Positions 10,458-19,662 of a stretch of DNA of 64,000 bases are shown in pieces; the first letter of the stretch is position 1; each line of letters begins with the position of its first letter. The stretch lies in NCBI RefSeq assembly GCF_000423265.1, contig NZ_AUHQ01000006.1, positions 1 through 64,000 of the forward strand, read 5' to 3'. The notes below the pieces were generated by a model. That model saw only the letters and a program-made list of their open reading frames with translations, had not been told where the DNA came from and did not search any database. The position numbers and the translations under genes are program-made. Origin of the DNA: Ligilactobacillus saerimneri DSM 16049. GTDB lineage: Bacteria > Bacillota > Bacilli > Lactobacillales > Lactobacillaceae.

Positions 10458-10706
10458 ATGCCAAGTTCATTGGAAAACATTAAAAAGCGGCTGGACGAAC
10501 GGATTGGTTCTAAGTTAACCATCACATCCCAAGCCGGCAGAAAAAAGGTTACTAGACGCCACGGCGTTTTGGCCAAGACATTCCCCCGCGTCTTCATCAT
10601 TGAATTAGATGATAGTGCGGTTAAAACGGTATCCTTTACGTACACGGATATTTTAACTAAGAGTATTGAATTAAACTTTGACGATTACTTTGGTGATGAA
10701 GAGTAA
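10458..10706 (+). CDS. veg: Veg protein
   Basis: 82 aa from ATG 10458, with GAGGTG six bases upstream; the frame extends to a GTG inside the RBS. It begins MPSSLENIKKRLDERIGSKL and contains the conserved QAGRKKVTRRHGVL. In Bacillus, Veg is an abundant small protein transcribed from a very strong promoter and affects biofilm formation by antagonising SinR. Lactobacilli lack SinR, so its role here is unknown. The sequence has an SH3-like basic character. Confidence 0.93.
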   Translation: MPSSLENIKKRLDERIGSKLTITSQAGRKKVTRRHGVLAKTFPRVFIIELDDSAVKTVSFTYTDILTKSIELNFDDYFGDEE

Positions 10707-10744
10707 TCCTTTATCGTCTTCAAGATAAGCGCTAGGTTGCTAGC

Positions 10745-10805
10745 AAAAAATGGCAAGCTAAGAATACTGTTATCGTAACACTTATTCTTAGCTTGCCATC
10801 TTTAT
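10745..10805. terminator. bidirectional terminator between veg and ispE
   Basis: ATGGCAAGCTAAGAATA and TATTCTTAGCTTGCCAT form a 17-bp stem. It is flanked by an A-run on the left and a T-run on the right, so it can stop both convergent genes. Confidence 0.9.
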
Positions 10806-10823
10806 TGCAGATGTGAATTGTGG

Positions 10824-11684
10824 TTAGCGTAAGGGGCGGACAACGTAGACGTTTTGACAAAAGCCTCGTAGACTATTGTAAACATGATTAGCTTGGGTTT
10901 GCTTTCGACAAATCCCAAAAACGGTCGGACCAGTTCCGCTCATTTGCGCAACCAGAGCGCCGGATTTGAGCATGGTTTCTTTGATCTTGAGGATTTCGGG
11001 GTGTTGCGCACATGTGATTCTTTCTAAGGAGTTACCCATGTTAGCACAGATCCCTGCCAGGTCGTGATTTTGAATGGCTGCCACTACCGCATCGGTGTTT
11101 TGGTGATCGAGTTCTTCATAATCGATCTGGCGGAGGATGCGGGGGGTAGAAACACTAGCCTTGATCTTAGCGACTACCAACCAGAGTGGTGGTAAAGGCT
11201 CAAGGGGGGTAATGACCTCACCGCGACCGGAGACCCGTGCGGTTTGGCTGTAGACACAGAAAGGAACATCCGAGTCGATTTGCAAACCAATTTGGGCGAG
11301 TTCCTTGTGGGAAAGACCCAGTTGCCAGAGCTTATTGAGACCGCGGAGGACGGCAGCGGCATCTGCAGAGCCACCCCCCATGCCCGCAGCTACCGGGATA
11401 TTTTTCTTAATGTGGATTTTGACGTCGTGGGGAATATTGAATTTGTTCTTCAGGGTAGCAGCCGCCTGAAAAGCCAGGTTCCGTTGGTCACAAGGTAAAA
11501 AGCCCGAGTCGGTTTCCACCGTAATTTGGGGTGAACTTTGGGTCTCTTTAGTAGTAATGGTCACGTAGTCAGACAAGTCGATTGCAGTCATGACCATGTC
11601 CCATTCAGGGTCACCAGTGTGGTGCCGGTACAGGGTATCAAGGCTCAAGTTGAGCTTGGCCGGAGCTTTTTCGGAAATCTCCAT
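10824..11684 (-). CDS. ispE: 4-diphosphocytidyl-2-C-methyl-D-erythritol kinase
   Basis: 286 aa GHMP kinase. The N-terminus KAPAKLNLSLDTLYRH is typical of IspE. The ATP-binding glycine loop is PVAAGMGGGSADAAA and the third motif is MSGTGPTVFG near the C-terminus. IspE is the ATP-dependent kinase of the MEP isoprenoid pathway. Its position between veg and purR is the standard Firmicute one. Many lactobacilli use the mevalonate pathway but keep this gene. No other MEP-pathway gene is visible here, so its actual role may differ from textbook IspE. Confidence 0.9.
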   Translation of the reverse strand: MEISEKAPAKLNLSLDTLYRHHTGDPEWDMVMTAIDLSDYVTITTKETQSSPQITVETDSGFLPCDQRNLAFQAAATLKNKFNIPHDVKIHIKKNIPVAAGMGGGSADAAAVLRGLNKLWQLGLSHKELAQIGLQIDSDVPFCVYSQTARVSGRGEVITPLEPLPPLWLVVAKIKASVSTPRILRQIDYEELDHQNTDAVVAAIQNHDLAGICANMGNSLERITCAQHPEILKIKETMLKSGALVAQMSGTGPTVFGICRKQTQANHVYNSLRGFCQNVYVVRPLR

Positions 11685-11835
11685 CCATCATCATCCTTTC
11701 ACGAAATAATATTAATTTTATTATACTGATAAGATTGAAAATTTAAAAGAAGTAACGTTCGTTATCATTTACCGGACAAGTCACTATCTTTTTTAACTAA
11801 AAAACGAATTATTTTATTTATTTCAGCCAAAAAGA

Positions 11836-11864
11836 TAGGCAAATGACGAAAAATGCCGTATAAT
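11836..11864 (+). promoter_or_regulatory. promoter of purR
   Basis: TAGGCA (11836-11841) and a perfect TATAAT (11859-11864) with a 17-bp spacer, 32 bp upstream of the purR start. Confidence 0.6.
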
Positions 11865-11896
11865 CAATCCGTAAACAACGCTTATAGGAGGGAAAA

Positions 11897-12730
11897 ATGA
11901 AAATACGTAGAAGTGATCGCTTGATTGATATGACTAACTACCTGATGGAACGGCCACATACGCTGATTTCATTAACTTTTTTCACCAAGCGGTATGAATC
12001 AGCCAAGTCTTCGATCAGTGAAGATTTAGCAATTATTAAGAGAACATTTCAATATCGGGGGATTGGGGTTCTCAAAACCATTCCAGGCGCTGCTGGTGGT
12101 GCAATGTTTATCCCATCAATCTCCGAGACAGAAGCGCGCGACTTTATTGCTGATATGGCTCACCAGCTATCTGCACAAGACCGCCTGTTACCTGGGGGAT
12201 ACGTCTACTTATCTGATTTGCTGGGCGAACCCCAAGTTTTAAAGCGGGTTGGTCGTTTGATTGCACGGCAGTACATTGACCAACAAATTGATGCTGTGAT
12301 GACAGTAGCGACCAAAGGGGTCCCGATTGCTCAGAGTGTAGCCGCTGATTTGAATGTACCGTTTGTGATTGTCCGGCATGATTCTAAGATTACTGAGGGT
12401 TCAACAGTGTCGGTTAACTATGTTTCCGGGTCTAATAACCGAATCGAAAAGATGGAGCTATCCAAACGGAGCTTGCCAACTGGAAGCAATGTTTTGGTAG
12501 TCGATGACTTCATGAAGGGGGGCGGCACGGTCAACGGAATGAAGAGTATGATCGAAGAATTTGATTCTCACTTGGTGGGGATCACAGTTTTTGCCGAAGC
12601 TGCTTTTAGTGGTCACCGGATGGTTGATGAATATACTTCCTTACTCAAGGTTGATAAGGTAAATACACTGGAAAAGACAATTGAGGTTAGTGCAGGGAAT
12701 TACCTCCAAAAAGTCTTTGGTGATAAATAA
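11897..12730 (+). CDS. purR: pur operon repressor PurR
   Basis: 277 aa. An N-terminal winged helix (residues 1-75, MKIRRSDRLIDMTNYLMERP) is fused to a phosphoribosyltransferase-fold domain. That domain holds the PRPP-binding loop VLVVDDFMKGGGTVNG near residue 200, as in Bacillus PurR. PurR represses purine genes, and PRPP relieves repression. ATG 11897 has AGGAGGG upstream. The divergent spacer holds two imperfect PurBox-like sequences (about 11754-11766 on minus, 11810-11822 on plus, 10 and 11 of 13 positions). Their spacing does not fit the Bacillus pair, so autoregulation is only a possibility. Confidence 0.95.
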   Translation: MKIRRSDRLIDMTNYLMERPHTLISLTFFTKRYESAKSSISEDLAIIKRTFQYRGIGVLKTIPGAAGGAMFIPSISETEARDFIADMAHQLSAQDRLLPGGYVYLSDLLGEPQVLKRVGRLIARQYIDQQIDAVMTVATKGVPIAQSVAADLNVPFVIVRHDSKITEGSTVSVNYVSGSNNRIEKMELSKRSLPTGSNVLVVDDFMKGGGTVNGMKSMIEEFDSHLVGITVFAEAAFSGHRMVDEYTSLLKVDKVNTLEKTIEVSAGNYLQKVFGDK

Positions 12731-12734
12731 GGTC

Positions 12735-12770
12735 AAAACACAACGTTTAGGATAGGCGTTGTGTTTTTTT
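12735..12770 (+). terminator. Rho-independent terminator after purR
   Basis: AACACAACG pairs with CGTTGTGTT, followed by a run of seven T. Confidence 0.9.
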
Positions 12771-12872
12771 AATTCTTAGGGAAATATGATATGATACTGA
12801 TTGTGTAAAATGGTGGTGTTCATTAAGTAAACACCGCGTTAAATTATGTTCGAACTAGATAAGGAGAAGAAA

Positions 12873-14291
12873 ATGACAGCAAAATATGCAATTATTTTGG
12901 CTGCTGGTCAAGGGACACGGATGAAGTCCAAATTGTACAAGGTTTTACACCCTGTTTGTGGCCGGCCAATGGTAGATCACGTTTTAACTCAGATTGAAGC
13001 AAATAATATGGACGAAATCGTAACGATTGTCGGTCATGGCTCAGAAGCTGTGGAGCAAACTTTAGGCGATCGGACTGAGTATGCGTTGCAAGCAGAACAA
13101 CTGGGGACGGGCCATGCCGTCTTACAAGCAGAAGAGCTTTTGGGGGCCAAAGATGGCATTACGTTAATTGCATGTGGTGATACCCCATTATTTACTGCGC
13201 AAACTTTTGCGGAATTATTTGAATATCACAAGCAAAAAGGGGCCGTAGCTACTGTTTTAACAGCACGGACTGACAATCCATTTGGGTATGGTCGGATTAT
13301 CCGCAATGAAATTGGAATTGTGAATAAGATTGTTGAACAAAAAGACGCTACGCAAGAAGAAGCGGCTGTCAAGGAAATTAACACTGGGGTATATGTCTTT
13401 GATAACAAGGAACTTTTTGCAGCCTTGCATAAGATTAAAAATGATAATGCCCAAGGGGAATACTACTTGACTGATGTGATGGAAGTCTTCCAAAAAGAAG
13501 GTAAGATCGTGGCCGCTTACAAAATGGATGATTTTGAAGAATCCATGGGGGTTAATGATCGCTTAGCCTTGTCCAAGGCAACTAAAGTAATGCGGCGACG
13601 GATCAATGAGGAACACATGCGTAATGGGGTTACATTGATTGATCCAGAAAGTACCTATATCGATATTGATGTTAAGATTGGCAATGATACAGTGATTGAA
13701 CCAGGTGTTCAGTTGAAGGGTAAGACTGTGATTGGAACAGATTGCAAGATTGGGGCTCATTCAGAAATCATTGATAGCCAAATTGGGAACAATGTAACTG
13801 TGACCTCTTCATATATCGAAGATGCTGTCATGCATGACAACACTGATATTGGACCTTATAGCCATTTGCGTCCACAAGCTGAGATTAAGTCTGGCGCCCA
13901 CATCGGGAACTTTGTTGAAGTTAAGAAAGCGACTGTTGGGGAAAATACCAAGGTTGGGCACTTAACTTATGTTGGTGATGCTACTTTAGGCCATGATATT
14001 AATGTAGGTTGTGGCACTGTCTTTGTTAACTACGATGGGGTTAACAAGCACCACACAAACGTGGGCGATTACTCCTTTATTGGATCAGGTTCAAATATTG
14101 TTGCGCCTGTCAATATTGCAGATCATGCGTATGTCGCTGCTGGTTCAACAATTACTAATGACATTGATGCCCATGACATGGGGATTGCTCGTGGTCGCCA
14201 AGTCAACAAGAAGGGATACTTTGATCGTTATCCCGTAGCTCAAGCAGCAGCTGAAGCAGAGAAAAATAAGGCTGAAAATGAAAGAAAATAA
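12873..14291 (+). CDS. glmU: bifunctional UDP-GlcNAc pyrophosphorylase / glucosamine-1-phosphate acetyltransferase
   Basis: 472 aa from ATG 12873 (AAGGAGAAG directly upstream; an earlier in-frame ATG at 12846 has no RBS). Residues 1-230 form the uridyltransferase domain, with [20 protein letters not shown], and residues 250-455 the left-handed beta-helix acetyltransferase with its hexapeptide repeats. It makes UDP-GlcNAc, the entry to peptidoglycan and teichoic acid synthesis. A GAAATTGT/ACAATTTC hairpin (14311-14330) follows, and prs lies downstream, as in Bacillus. Confidence 0.97.
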   Translation: MTAKYAIILAAGQGTRMKSKLYKVLHPVCGRPMVDHVLTQIEANNMDEIVTIVGHGSEAVEQTLGDRTEYALQAEQLGTGHAVLQAEELLGAKDGITLIACGDTPLFTAQTFAELFEYHKQKGAVATVLTARTDNPFGYGRIIRNEIGIVNKIVEQKDATQEEAAVKEINTGVYVFDNKELFAALHKIKNDNAQGEYYLTDVMEVFQKEGKIVAAYKMDDFEESMGVNDRLALSKATKVMRRRINEEHMRNGVTLIDPESTYIDIDVKIGNDTVIEPGVQLKGKTVIGTDCKIGAHSEIIDSQIGNNVTVTSSYIEDAVMHDNTDIGPYSHLRPQAEIKSGAHIGNFVEVKKATVGENTKVGHLTYVGDATLGHDINVGCGTVFVNYDGVNKHHTNVGDYSFIGSGSNIVAPVNIADHAYVAAGSTITNDIDAHDMGIARGRQVNKKGYFDRYPVAQAAAEAEKNKAENERK

Positions 14292-14330
14292 GTATTGATT
14301 AAACAATAGTGAAATTGTTGCGACAATTTC

Positions 14331-14359
14331 TTGTTAATGTTAGGAAAATGCATTACTAT
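14331..14359 (+). promoter_or_regulatory. promoter of prs
   Basis: TTGTTA (14331-14336) and TACTAT (14354-14359) with exactly 17 bp between. An inverted repeat GAAATTGT-TGCG-ACAATTTC ends at the -35 box and could be the glmU 3' hairpin or an operator. Confidence 0.6.
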
Positions 14360-14400
14360 AAATCTAGTATTGTTAAAAAGATATTTTATTGGAGGCTGCT

Positions 14401-15384
14401 ATGTCGGAACAATATAATGATTCCAACCTTAAAATTTTTGCATTAAATTCCAACAAGCCATTAGCCCAAAAAGTGGCGGCTGCCGTTGGTGTTCCATTGG
14501 GTAAGATCTCGGTTGACCGTTTTAGTGACGGTGAAATTCGGATCAACATTGAAGAAAGTGTCCGGGGGGACGAAGTGTTCTTGGTTCAGTCGACTTCTGC
14601 ACCTGTTAACGACAACTTGATGGAATTATTAATCATGATTGACGCCTTGCGTCGGGCTAGCGTTAAGACGATTAACGTTGTGATTCCATACTATGGTTAT
14701 GCTCGCCAGGATCGGAAGGCACGTTCACGTGAACCTATCACAGCGAAGTTAGTAGCAGATATGCTCGAAAAGGCTGGGGCATCACGGATTATCGCCTTGG
14801 ACTTGCACGCTGCACAGATTCAAGGATTCTTCGATATTCCAGTTGACCACTTAATGGGGGCACCATTGTTGGCTGATTATTTCTTGACTAAGGGCTTAGA
14901 CAAGGATGCCGTAGTTGTTTCCCCTGACCACGGTGGGGTAACGCGGGCACGGAAGTTAGCCGAATTCTTGAAGGCACCGATCGCCATCATTGACAAGCGG
15001 CGTCCACGGGCTAATGTTGCTGAAGTGATGAATATCATCGGTGATGTTAAGGGTAAGCGTTGTATCTTGATCGACGATATGATCGACACTGCCGGAACTA
15101 TCACTCTGGCTGCGCAAGCATTGATCGATGCTGGGGCAACTGAAGTTTATGCTTCTGCTACCCACGCGGTTCTTTCCGGTCCGGCTATTGAAAGAATTGA
15201 AAAGTCTCCAATTAAGCGGATGGTCTTGACTGATTCTATCCAATTACCAGAAGAAAAACGGATTGATAAAGTTGACCAAGTATCTGTTGGTGAATTGATT
15301 GGTGATGCAATCACGCGGATCCACAACAACCAACCAGTTAGTCCATTGTTTGTTAACCGGTTCCGCCGGAGTTGCAAAGACTAA
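14401..15384 (+). CDS. prs: ribose-phosphate pyrophosphokinase
   Basis: 327 aa from ATG 14401 with TTGGAGG upstream; a slightly longer frame starts inside the RBS. Contains [20 protein letters not shown], the regulatory-flexible loop [20 protein letters not shown], the PRPP signature [13 protein letters not shown] and [19 protein letters not shown]. It makes PRPP from ribose-5-phosphate and ATP for purine, pyrimidine, NAD, His and Trp synthesis. A strong terminator follows. In Bacillus prs is followed by ctc and pth; here pth is 38.7 kb away. Confidence 0.97.
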   Translation: MSEQYNDSNLKIFALNSNKPLAQKVAAAVGVPLGKISVDRFSDGEIRINIEESVRGDEVFLVQSTSAPVNDNLMELLIMIDALRRASVKTINVVIPYYGYARQDRKARSREPITAKLVADMLEKAGASRIIALDLHAAQIQGFFDIPVDHLMGAPLLADYFLTKGLDKDAVVVSPDHGGVTRARKLAEFLKAPIAIIDKRRPRANVAEVMNIIGDVKGKRCILIDDMIDTAGTITLAAQALIDAGATEVYASATHAVLSGPAIERIEKSPIKRMVLTDSIQLPEEKRIDKVDQVSVGELIGDAITRIHNNQPVSPLFVNRFRRSCKD

Positions 15385-15448
15385 TCTACGGATTTAAGTA
15401 GAAACTGATAATTTATCGCTAAATACTAGCGGCATAAAGAGAATGAGA

Positions 15449-15487
15449 GAAAAAAGATGACTCCTGTCAAAGGGGTCATCTTTTTTA
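15449..15487 (+). terminator. Rho-independent terminator after prs
   Basis: AAAAAGATGAC and GTCATCTTTTTT arms with a short internal CCT/AGG stem, ending in a T-run. Confidence 0.9.
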
Positions 15488-15499
15488 TATGCAAGGTTT

Positions 15500-15787
15500 G
15501 ATTGCACTGCTATTGTCGTGCTTTCTACCCGCACTACTCAGCACTTTTATTCCTTAACGTGTTCACATCCTCAGATCCCTATCCCTAGCTTTGATCTCTT
15601 GCAATGTTTAGCATTGTTACGAGTTCATGTGCTAGTGTACGGGATATAACCGAGGATGTTCACACTTCTATTGTCGTGCTTCACATTGCAAGAGGCTCGT
15701 CTGTAAATAGCAACTTCGGCGATAATAAAATTATCACCATCAGTTGCTCCTTACAGCACGCCCCTTACCCGCAATGCTCAGCACTTC
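15500..15787. repeat. repeat-rich structured intergenic region beside nagB
   Basis: No convincing gene. Inverted repeats: CTCTTGCAATG (15597) with CATTGCAAGAG (15687); ACATCCTC with GAGGATGT enclosing them; a nested hairpin CTGTAA, AGCAACT, GATAAT with ATTATC, AGTTGCT, TTACAG (about 15700-15757). Direct repeats: CTATTGTCGTGCTT twice (about 15511 and 15670) and ACCCGCA with CTCAGCACTT twice (about 15527 and 15767). A 66-codon frame at 15604 crosses the stems and looks spurious. The region lies between the prs terminator and the nagB stop, so it could be a nagB 3' UTR, a separate RNA, or a dead mobile element. Confidence 0.6.
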
Positions 15788-16492
15788 TTAATTTAACTTG
15801 CTAGCCGCTGCCTCATCCACAATCACAATCACATTCGGATGTTTTTGCAGAGCACTTGCCGGGCAATCCGGTGTTATTGGACCTTCAACCATAGCCTTAA
15901 CAGCATCAGCTTTCTTTTCGCCATATGCTTCCATCAAGATTTGCTTAGCACTCAAAATTGAACCAATTCCCATTGAAATTGCATAACGGGGTACATCTTC
16001 TTCATGTTCAAAAAAGCGAGAGTTAGCATCAATTGTTGATTGAGTTAGCTTAACTTTGTGAGTTTTGCCATCAAATGGAGAACCTGGTTCGTTGAAACCA
16101 ATGTGACCATTCCGCCCAATTCCCAGCAATTGTAAATCAATCGGATTTTCACTGAGTAATTCTTCATAACGTGCCGTTTCTGCAACGATATCTGATGCCA
16201 TCCCGTTAGGTAAATAATTGTGTTTAAACGGCTTAGCATCAAATAGGTGTTCATGCATAAAGCGGTAGTAACTTTGCGGATTATCTGGTTGTAACCCTAC
16301 ATATTCATCCAAATTAAGTGAAACGCATTGGGAAAAATCCAGGTCACTATTCCGTAATTCAGTATAAGTAGTTTCTGGGGTACTACCTGTGGCTAACCCG
16401 AAAACTTTTGCACCATTAGCTAATGCTTGTTTAAAGACCTCAAAGCCTTTCTTGCCACCAGCCACACTGTCTTTAACTTTGATAATTTGCAT
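15788..16492 (-). CDS. nagB: glucosamine-6-phosphate deaminase
   Basis: 234 aa. Signatures: [53 protein letters not shown] with the catalytic His/Glu region, and [10 protein letters not shown]. It converts GlcN6P to Fru6P plus ammonia, reversing the amino-sugar supply that feeds glmU. It is the monomeric short form (about 234 aa) of Firmicutes, without the allosteric extension of E. coli NagB. A perfect 9-bp inverted repeat overlaps its promoter. Confidence 0.96.
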   Translation of the reverse strand: MQIIKVKDSVAGGKKGFEVFKQALANGAKVFGLATGSTPETTYTELRNSDLDFSQCVSLNLDEYVGLQPDNPQSYYRFMHEHLFDAKPFKHNYLPNGMASDIVAETARYEELLSENPIDLQLLGIGRNGHIGFNEPGSPFDGKTHKVKLTQSTIDANSRFFEHEEDVPRYAISMGIGSILSAKQILMEAYGEKKADAVKAMVEGPITPDCPASALQKHPNVIVIVDEAAASKLN

Positions 16493-16518
16493 GAAACCTC
16501 ACTCACTTTCTACTCTCT

Positions 16519-16561
16519 TTGGTATAGTCCAATTATATACCTGTCTATACCAATTATGCAA
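16519..16561 (-). promoter_or_regulatory. nagB promoter with GntR-like operator
   Basis: TTGGTATAG (16519-16527) and CTATACCAA (16545-16553) form a perfect inverted repeat. On the minus strand, TATAAT lies between the arms (16532-16537) and TTGCAT at 16556-16561 is an acceptable -35 (18 bp). The arms resemble the TGGTATAGA half-sites of NagR/YvoA-type GntR regulators, so repression relieved by amino-sugar phosphates is plausible. Confidence 0.6.
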
Positions 16562-16583
16562 GTGGTTTCAACCCGAGAAATAC

Positions 16584-17258
16584 TTATTCGACTTGTGACA
16601 TGTTAGCAATATTCTGGTGCTTTAAGGATGGAAAAATTATCTGGTCTGCAAGGCCTACCAAGGTTCCTTGGAATAATAAGGCAAAAACCGTCCCAATATT
16701 AATCGCATAAAGGTGGTGTGTTAAACCAAAGATAACAAAAATGACAATGAGTGGGGGAGTGAAGGTAACTAACTGGGCAACAGTTGAGTTGCCTTTGAAA
16801 AAACGAAAGCGGATGATTTGCATTAGGTCATCAACCGGATGAAGCATCCAATTAACGCGTTGATAGAGTGAAATTGCCACAGCAATTAATACAACGCCTA
16901 AGCAATCTAAAAAGACTCGCAAGCTAAGTGGTAGACTAGTGATCCCCCATCTAACTAAAAAGTGGGCAAAGATGCCAACCAAAGAGGCAAATGGAACCAT
17001 AAAAATTAAATTACCGATGATTCGCTTGGTTTGAAAGTGGTGCAATATGATGATATTGGTTAAGATCACTATTGCTCCGGATAAAAATAACCACCAACTC
17101 AAAGAAACCGGTGTTGTCTGAGCAAGGTTGACGGAGGCTGCTGTCCACAAGGCAGATCCCAAGTTGATTGAAACGGTTAGGGCATTGCCCAAACTGTTAA
17201 TAATGACAGATAAGACAAAGTACCCCAATAAGTGCATTTTGTCTGGTTGTTTTACCAT
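16584..17258 (-). CDS. YczE/YyaS/YitT-type membrane protein
   Basis: 224 aa from ATG 17258 (AGGAG nine bases upstream; the frame extends to a TTG at 17279 that overlaps the RBS). About five hydrophobic helices, with NSLGNALTVSINLGSALWTA, the family's conserved N-terminal helix, and HPVDDLMQIIRF in the middle loop. Function is unknown; Bacillus YczE affects surfactin synthesis and related proteins sit next to transporter regulators. Monocistronic here. Confidence 0.7.
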   Translation of the reverse strand: MVKQPDKMHLLGYFVLSVIINSLGNALTVSINLGSALWTAASVNLAQTTPVSLSWWLFLSGAIVILTNIIILHHFQTKRIIGNLIFMVPFASLVGIFAHFLVRWGITSLPLSLRVFLDCLGVVLIAVAISLYQRVNWMLHPVDDLMQIIRFRFFKGNSTVAQLVTFTPPLIVIFVIFGLTHHLYAINIGTVFALLFQGTLVGLADQIIFPSLKHQNIANMSQVE

Positions 17259-17397
17259 ACTCTTTCTCTCCTTTACCAAATAGGTATGGGTTAACCCTAC
17301 TCCAGGAAGCCATGAATGTAAATAATGCGTCGGTTACAAGTGGCGTCAACAAGCGTGGTATACTGAATTTGTAAGGTAGATAGAAGGAGGTCCTGTT

Positions 17398-17625
17398 ATG
17401 TCCGAAAGTATCTTTTTCAATCCCGGGCAGTCGATTTCAAGTTCATTTGATTTCGATGAAGCCTACACTGCTGCCAAGATTTATCGGCATAAGGCGGCTA
17501 AACCTTTGCTGATCGTTCAAGAAAAGGATGGCCAACCTTACTATGTTTTTGATGAATCACAAGCAGTTAAAGAAGAGAATGCCAAAGCTAAAGAATTTGC
17601 GGTTTTGAAGCGTATTACAGACTAA
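17398..17625 (+). CDS. hypothetical protein, 75 aa
   Basis: Not recognised. ATG 17398 follows a near-perfect GAAGGAGGT. The sequence is soluble and mixed, with a central KPLLIVQEKDGQPYYVFDES segment that looks like a two-stranded hairpin and a charged C-terminal helix (VKEENAKAKEFAVLKR). It precedes the aldo/keto reductase by 16 bp and is probably co-transcribed with it. No signal peptide or membrane helix. Confidence 0.75.
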   Translation: MSESIFFNPGQSISSSFDFDEAYTAAKIYRHKAAKPLLIVQEKDGQPYYVFDESQAVKEENAKAKEFAVLKRITD

Positions 17626-17641
17626 CGAGGAGGCTATGCGA

Positions 17642-18475
17642 ATGATTCCTAATTATGAATTACATGATGGCAACGCGATCCCTTTATTGGGTTTTGGGAC
17701 TTATAAGCTCAACGGGGCTCAAGGTGTAATTAGTATGGATGCGGCTATCAATAATGGTTACCGGTTGCTGGATTCAGCTTTCAACTATGAAAATGAAGGC
17801 GCCGTGGGGGAGGCAGTACGTCGGTCGCCAGTTCCGCGGGAACAGTTATTTATCACTTCTAAGTTGCCAGGACGCCACCACCAGTATGATGAAGCTCTGG
17901 CTACGATTCAGGAGTCGCTCTACCGGTCAGGGTTGGACTATTTTGATCTTTACCTAATTCACTGGCCTAACCCTAAGCAAGACCACTATGTTGAGGCGTG
18001 GCAGGCCCTAATCCAGGCTCAGAAATTCGGATTAGTGAAGTCAATCGGGGTTTCTAACTTCTTACCGGAACATATTGACCGTTTGATTGCCGAAACGGGG
18101 GTTACACCAGCAGTTGACCAGGTTGAACTTCACCCATACTGGTCGCAGCCAGATGTAGTTCGCTACAATAGTGACCACCACATCTTGACCCAAGCATGGA
18201 GCCCCTTAGGCCGGGCCAATGCTGTCTTGCAGGAACCAGTGATTCAAGAAATTGCGGCGCGGCACAACAAGTCGGTGGCCCAGACCATTTTACGGTGGGA
18301 ATTACAATTAGGAGTTGGGGTTATTCCAAAGGCTAATAGTATTCACCATCAATTGACTAACTTAGACATTTTTGACTTTGAACTTTCAACGGATGAGATG
18401 AAGCGGATTTCTGCCCTGGACCGTCCAGACGGAATGAACAAAAATCAGGATCCGCGGGAATACGAAGAATTCTAG
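17642..18475 (+). CDS. aldo/keto reductase
   Basis: 277 aa from ATG 17642; GAGGAGG ends eight bases before it, whereas the ATG at 17636 is only two bases away. The AKR catalytic tetrad is visible: Asp in RLLDSAFNY, the Tyr of the same motif, Lys in FITSKLPG and His in LYLIHWPN. SIGVSNFLPEHIDRL and GVIPKANS are cofactor-loop motifs. Such enzymes reduce aldehydes and ketones with NADPH; Bacillus YvgN/YtbE-like members act on glyoxals. Exact substrate unknown. A terminator of the dispersed-repeat type follows. Confidence 0.92.
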   Translation: MIPNYELHDGNAIPLLGFGTYKLNGAQGVISMDAAINNGYRLLDSAFNYENEGAVGEAVRRSPVPREQLFITSKLPGRHHQYDEALATIQESLYRSGLDYFDLYLIHWPNPKQDHYVEAWQALIQAQKFGLVKSIGVSNFLPEHIDRLIAETGVTPAVDQVELHPYWSQPDVVRYNSDHHILTQAWSPLGRANAVLQEPVIQEIAARHNKSVAQTILRWELQLGVGVIPKANSIHHQLTNLDIFDFELSTDEMKRISALDRPDGMNKNQDPREYEEF

Positions 18476-18480
18476 CAATA

Positions 18481-18560
18481 ATCTTGGGATTGTTTTCCGA
18501 GTTATTTATGTAACATTAGCGCATAAGAAGGAGGCTGAAAATTTTCCAGCCTCCTTCTTA
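18481..18560 (+). repeat. dispersed repeat tail, copy B (terminator hairpin)
   Basis: Shares only the 3' part of the family (TATGTAACATTAGCGCATAA, compare copy D) and ends in a strong stem, AGAAGGAGGCTG with CAGCCTCCTTCT (18526-18558). Placed between two convergent genes, so it can terminate both. Confidence 0.7.
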
Positions 18561-18569
18561 GTGTAATTA

Positions 18570-19085
18570 TTAGTTTGCTCGGCTTGGCAGGTCGAGTTGA
18601 GCTTGGGCAAGGATATGCCCCTTAGCAGCCCTACGAAATTCATTTAGCCAGTAACCTTCTTTAAGATCAAGTTCTTGATCAAGGGCATAGACAGTCAGGG
18701 TGTAGTCGTGGGTTGTATCCGGTGGTTGGGGACCAACGTAGCCGGTAGTGATCGCTGGATCACCGTTAACCAAACGGCCAGCGTTGGAATTGTTCCCTTG
18801 GACAAACTGGTTAGCCAGGGTCCGACTAGCATCTTCAGGGATGGTTGTCCAGTCAGCCGGGATATTAGCAGCTAGCCAATGGATCCAGGTGAATCCGCAA
18901 ACAGGGGTTGAATCAAAATCAATAAAGACTAAGGCTAACGATACAGTATTTTTTGGTAAATCGGTAATTTCGATTGGAAAAGACCGGACCGGGTGGTCGG
19001 CCTTTAAGTCAGCGGAGCCAGCGAACTTACCAAATTTGTCAGCTAAAAGACCATCTGTTAATGGGACATTAATTTGCATAGTCAT
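18570..19085 (-). CDS. YbhB/YbcL family PEBP-like protein
   Basis: 171 aa. Phosphatidylethanolamine-binding fold signatures: SLALVFIDFDSTPVCGFTWI followed by HWLAANIP, and TGYVGPQPPDTTHDYTLTVY. Bacterial members have unknown ligands; rat and human homologues inhibit kinases and proteases. AAGGA lies 4 bases before ATG 19085 and 10 bases before ATG 19079, so the start is ambiguous. Divergent from the tyrosine phosphatase. Confidence 0.88.
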   Translation of the reverse strand: MTMQINVPLTDGLLADKFGKFAGSADLKADHPVRSFPIEITDLPKNTVSLALVFIDFDSTPVCGFTWIHWLAANIPADWTTIPEDASRTLANQFVQGNNSNAGRLVNGDPAITTGYVGPQPPDTTHDYTLTVYALDQELDLKEGYWLNEFRRAAKGHILAQAQLDLPSRAN

Positions 19086-19197
19086 GCCATCCTTTCAGAA
19101 TTGAATTCTTATCACTATAATTGTACCAAAACCAGGCAAATTACCAGCGTAGCAGATGGTAGAATGGAGAAAAGACGACAAAGTGAGGCAAGAAACT

Positions 19198-19662
19198 ATG
19201 AAAATCTTATTTGTTTGCTTAGGCAATATCTGTCGCTCACCGATGGCAGAAGCAATATTTACGGCCATGGTCGCCCAAGCGGGGCTTGCTAACCAAGTAG
19301 TGGTTGATTCGGCCGCTACTAGCAATGAAGAAGTAGGAAATCCGGCTCATCCCGGTACCAAGAAGATATTGGCCCAGCACGGCTTATCTTCTCAAGGTTT
19401 AGTTTCGCGGCAGATTGCAACCGCCGATTTTTACGAAAGCGACTATATCATCTGTATGGATGAAAATAACCGCCGGGACCTGCAACGAATAGCCCCGGCT
19501 GATACTACTGCGCAGATTTATCAAATATTTGATATTGTTCCAGGGCAAAAAGGGCACGAGGTTGCTGACCCGTGGTATACCGGAAACTTTACTGTAACCT
19601 ACCAAGACTTGGACCAAGCCCTTCCTTATTGGCTGGACCTAATCACTAAACAATTAGCGTAA
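19198..19662 (+). CDS. low-molecular-weight protein tyrosine phosphatase
   Basis: 154 aa from ATG 19198 (GAGG upstream), which puts the catalytic P-loop CLGNICRSP at residues 7-15, the usual position. The general acid lies in VADPWYTGNF near residue 124. It removes phosphate from tyrosine, or arginine in YwlE-like members; the P-loop alone does not tell which. It overlaps birA tail-to-tail by 9 bp. Confidence 0.92.
   Translation: MKILFVCLGNICRSPMAEAIFTAMVAQAGLANQVVVDSAATSNEEVGNPAHPGTKKILAQHGLSSQGLVSRQIATADFYESDYIICMDENNRRDLQRIAPADTTAQIYQIFDIVPGQKGHEVADPWYTGNFTVTYQDLDQALPYWLDLITKQLA

Noticed and set aside
11754-11822. PurBox pair upstream of purR
   Set aside because: Only 10 and 11 of 13 consensus positions match, and spacing does not fit the known pair, so not listed as a feature.
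12846-12872. Upstream ATG as glmU start
   Set aside because: No RBS before it, and the AAGGAG six bases before ATG 12873 gives the conserved GlmU N-terminus.
15604-15804. 66-codon frame in the prs-nagB spacer
   Set aside because: It crosses the inverted repeats, has no RBS and overlaps the nagB 3' end.
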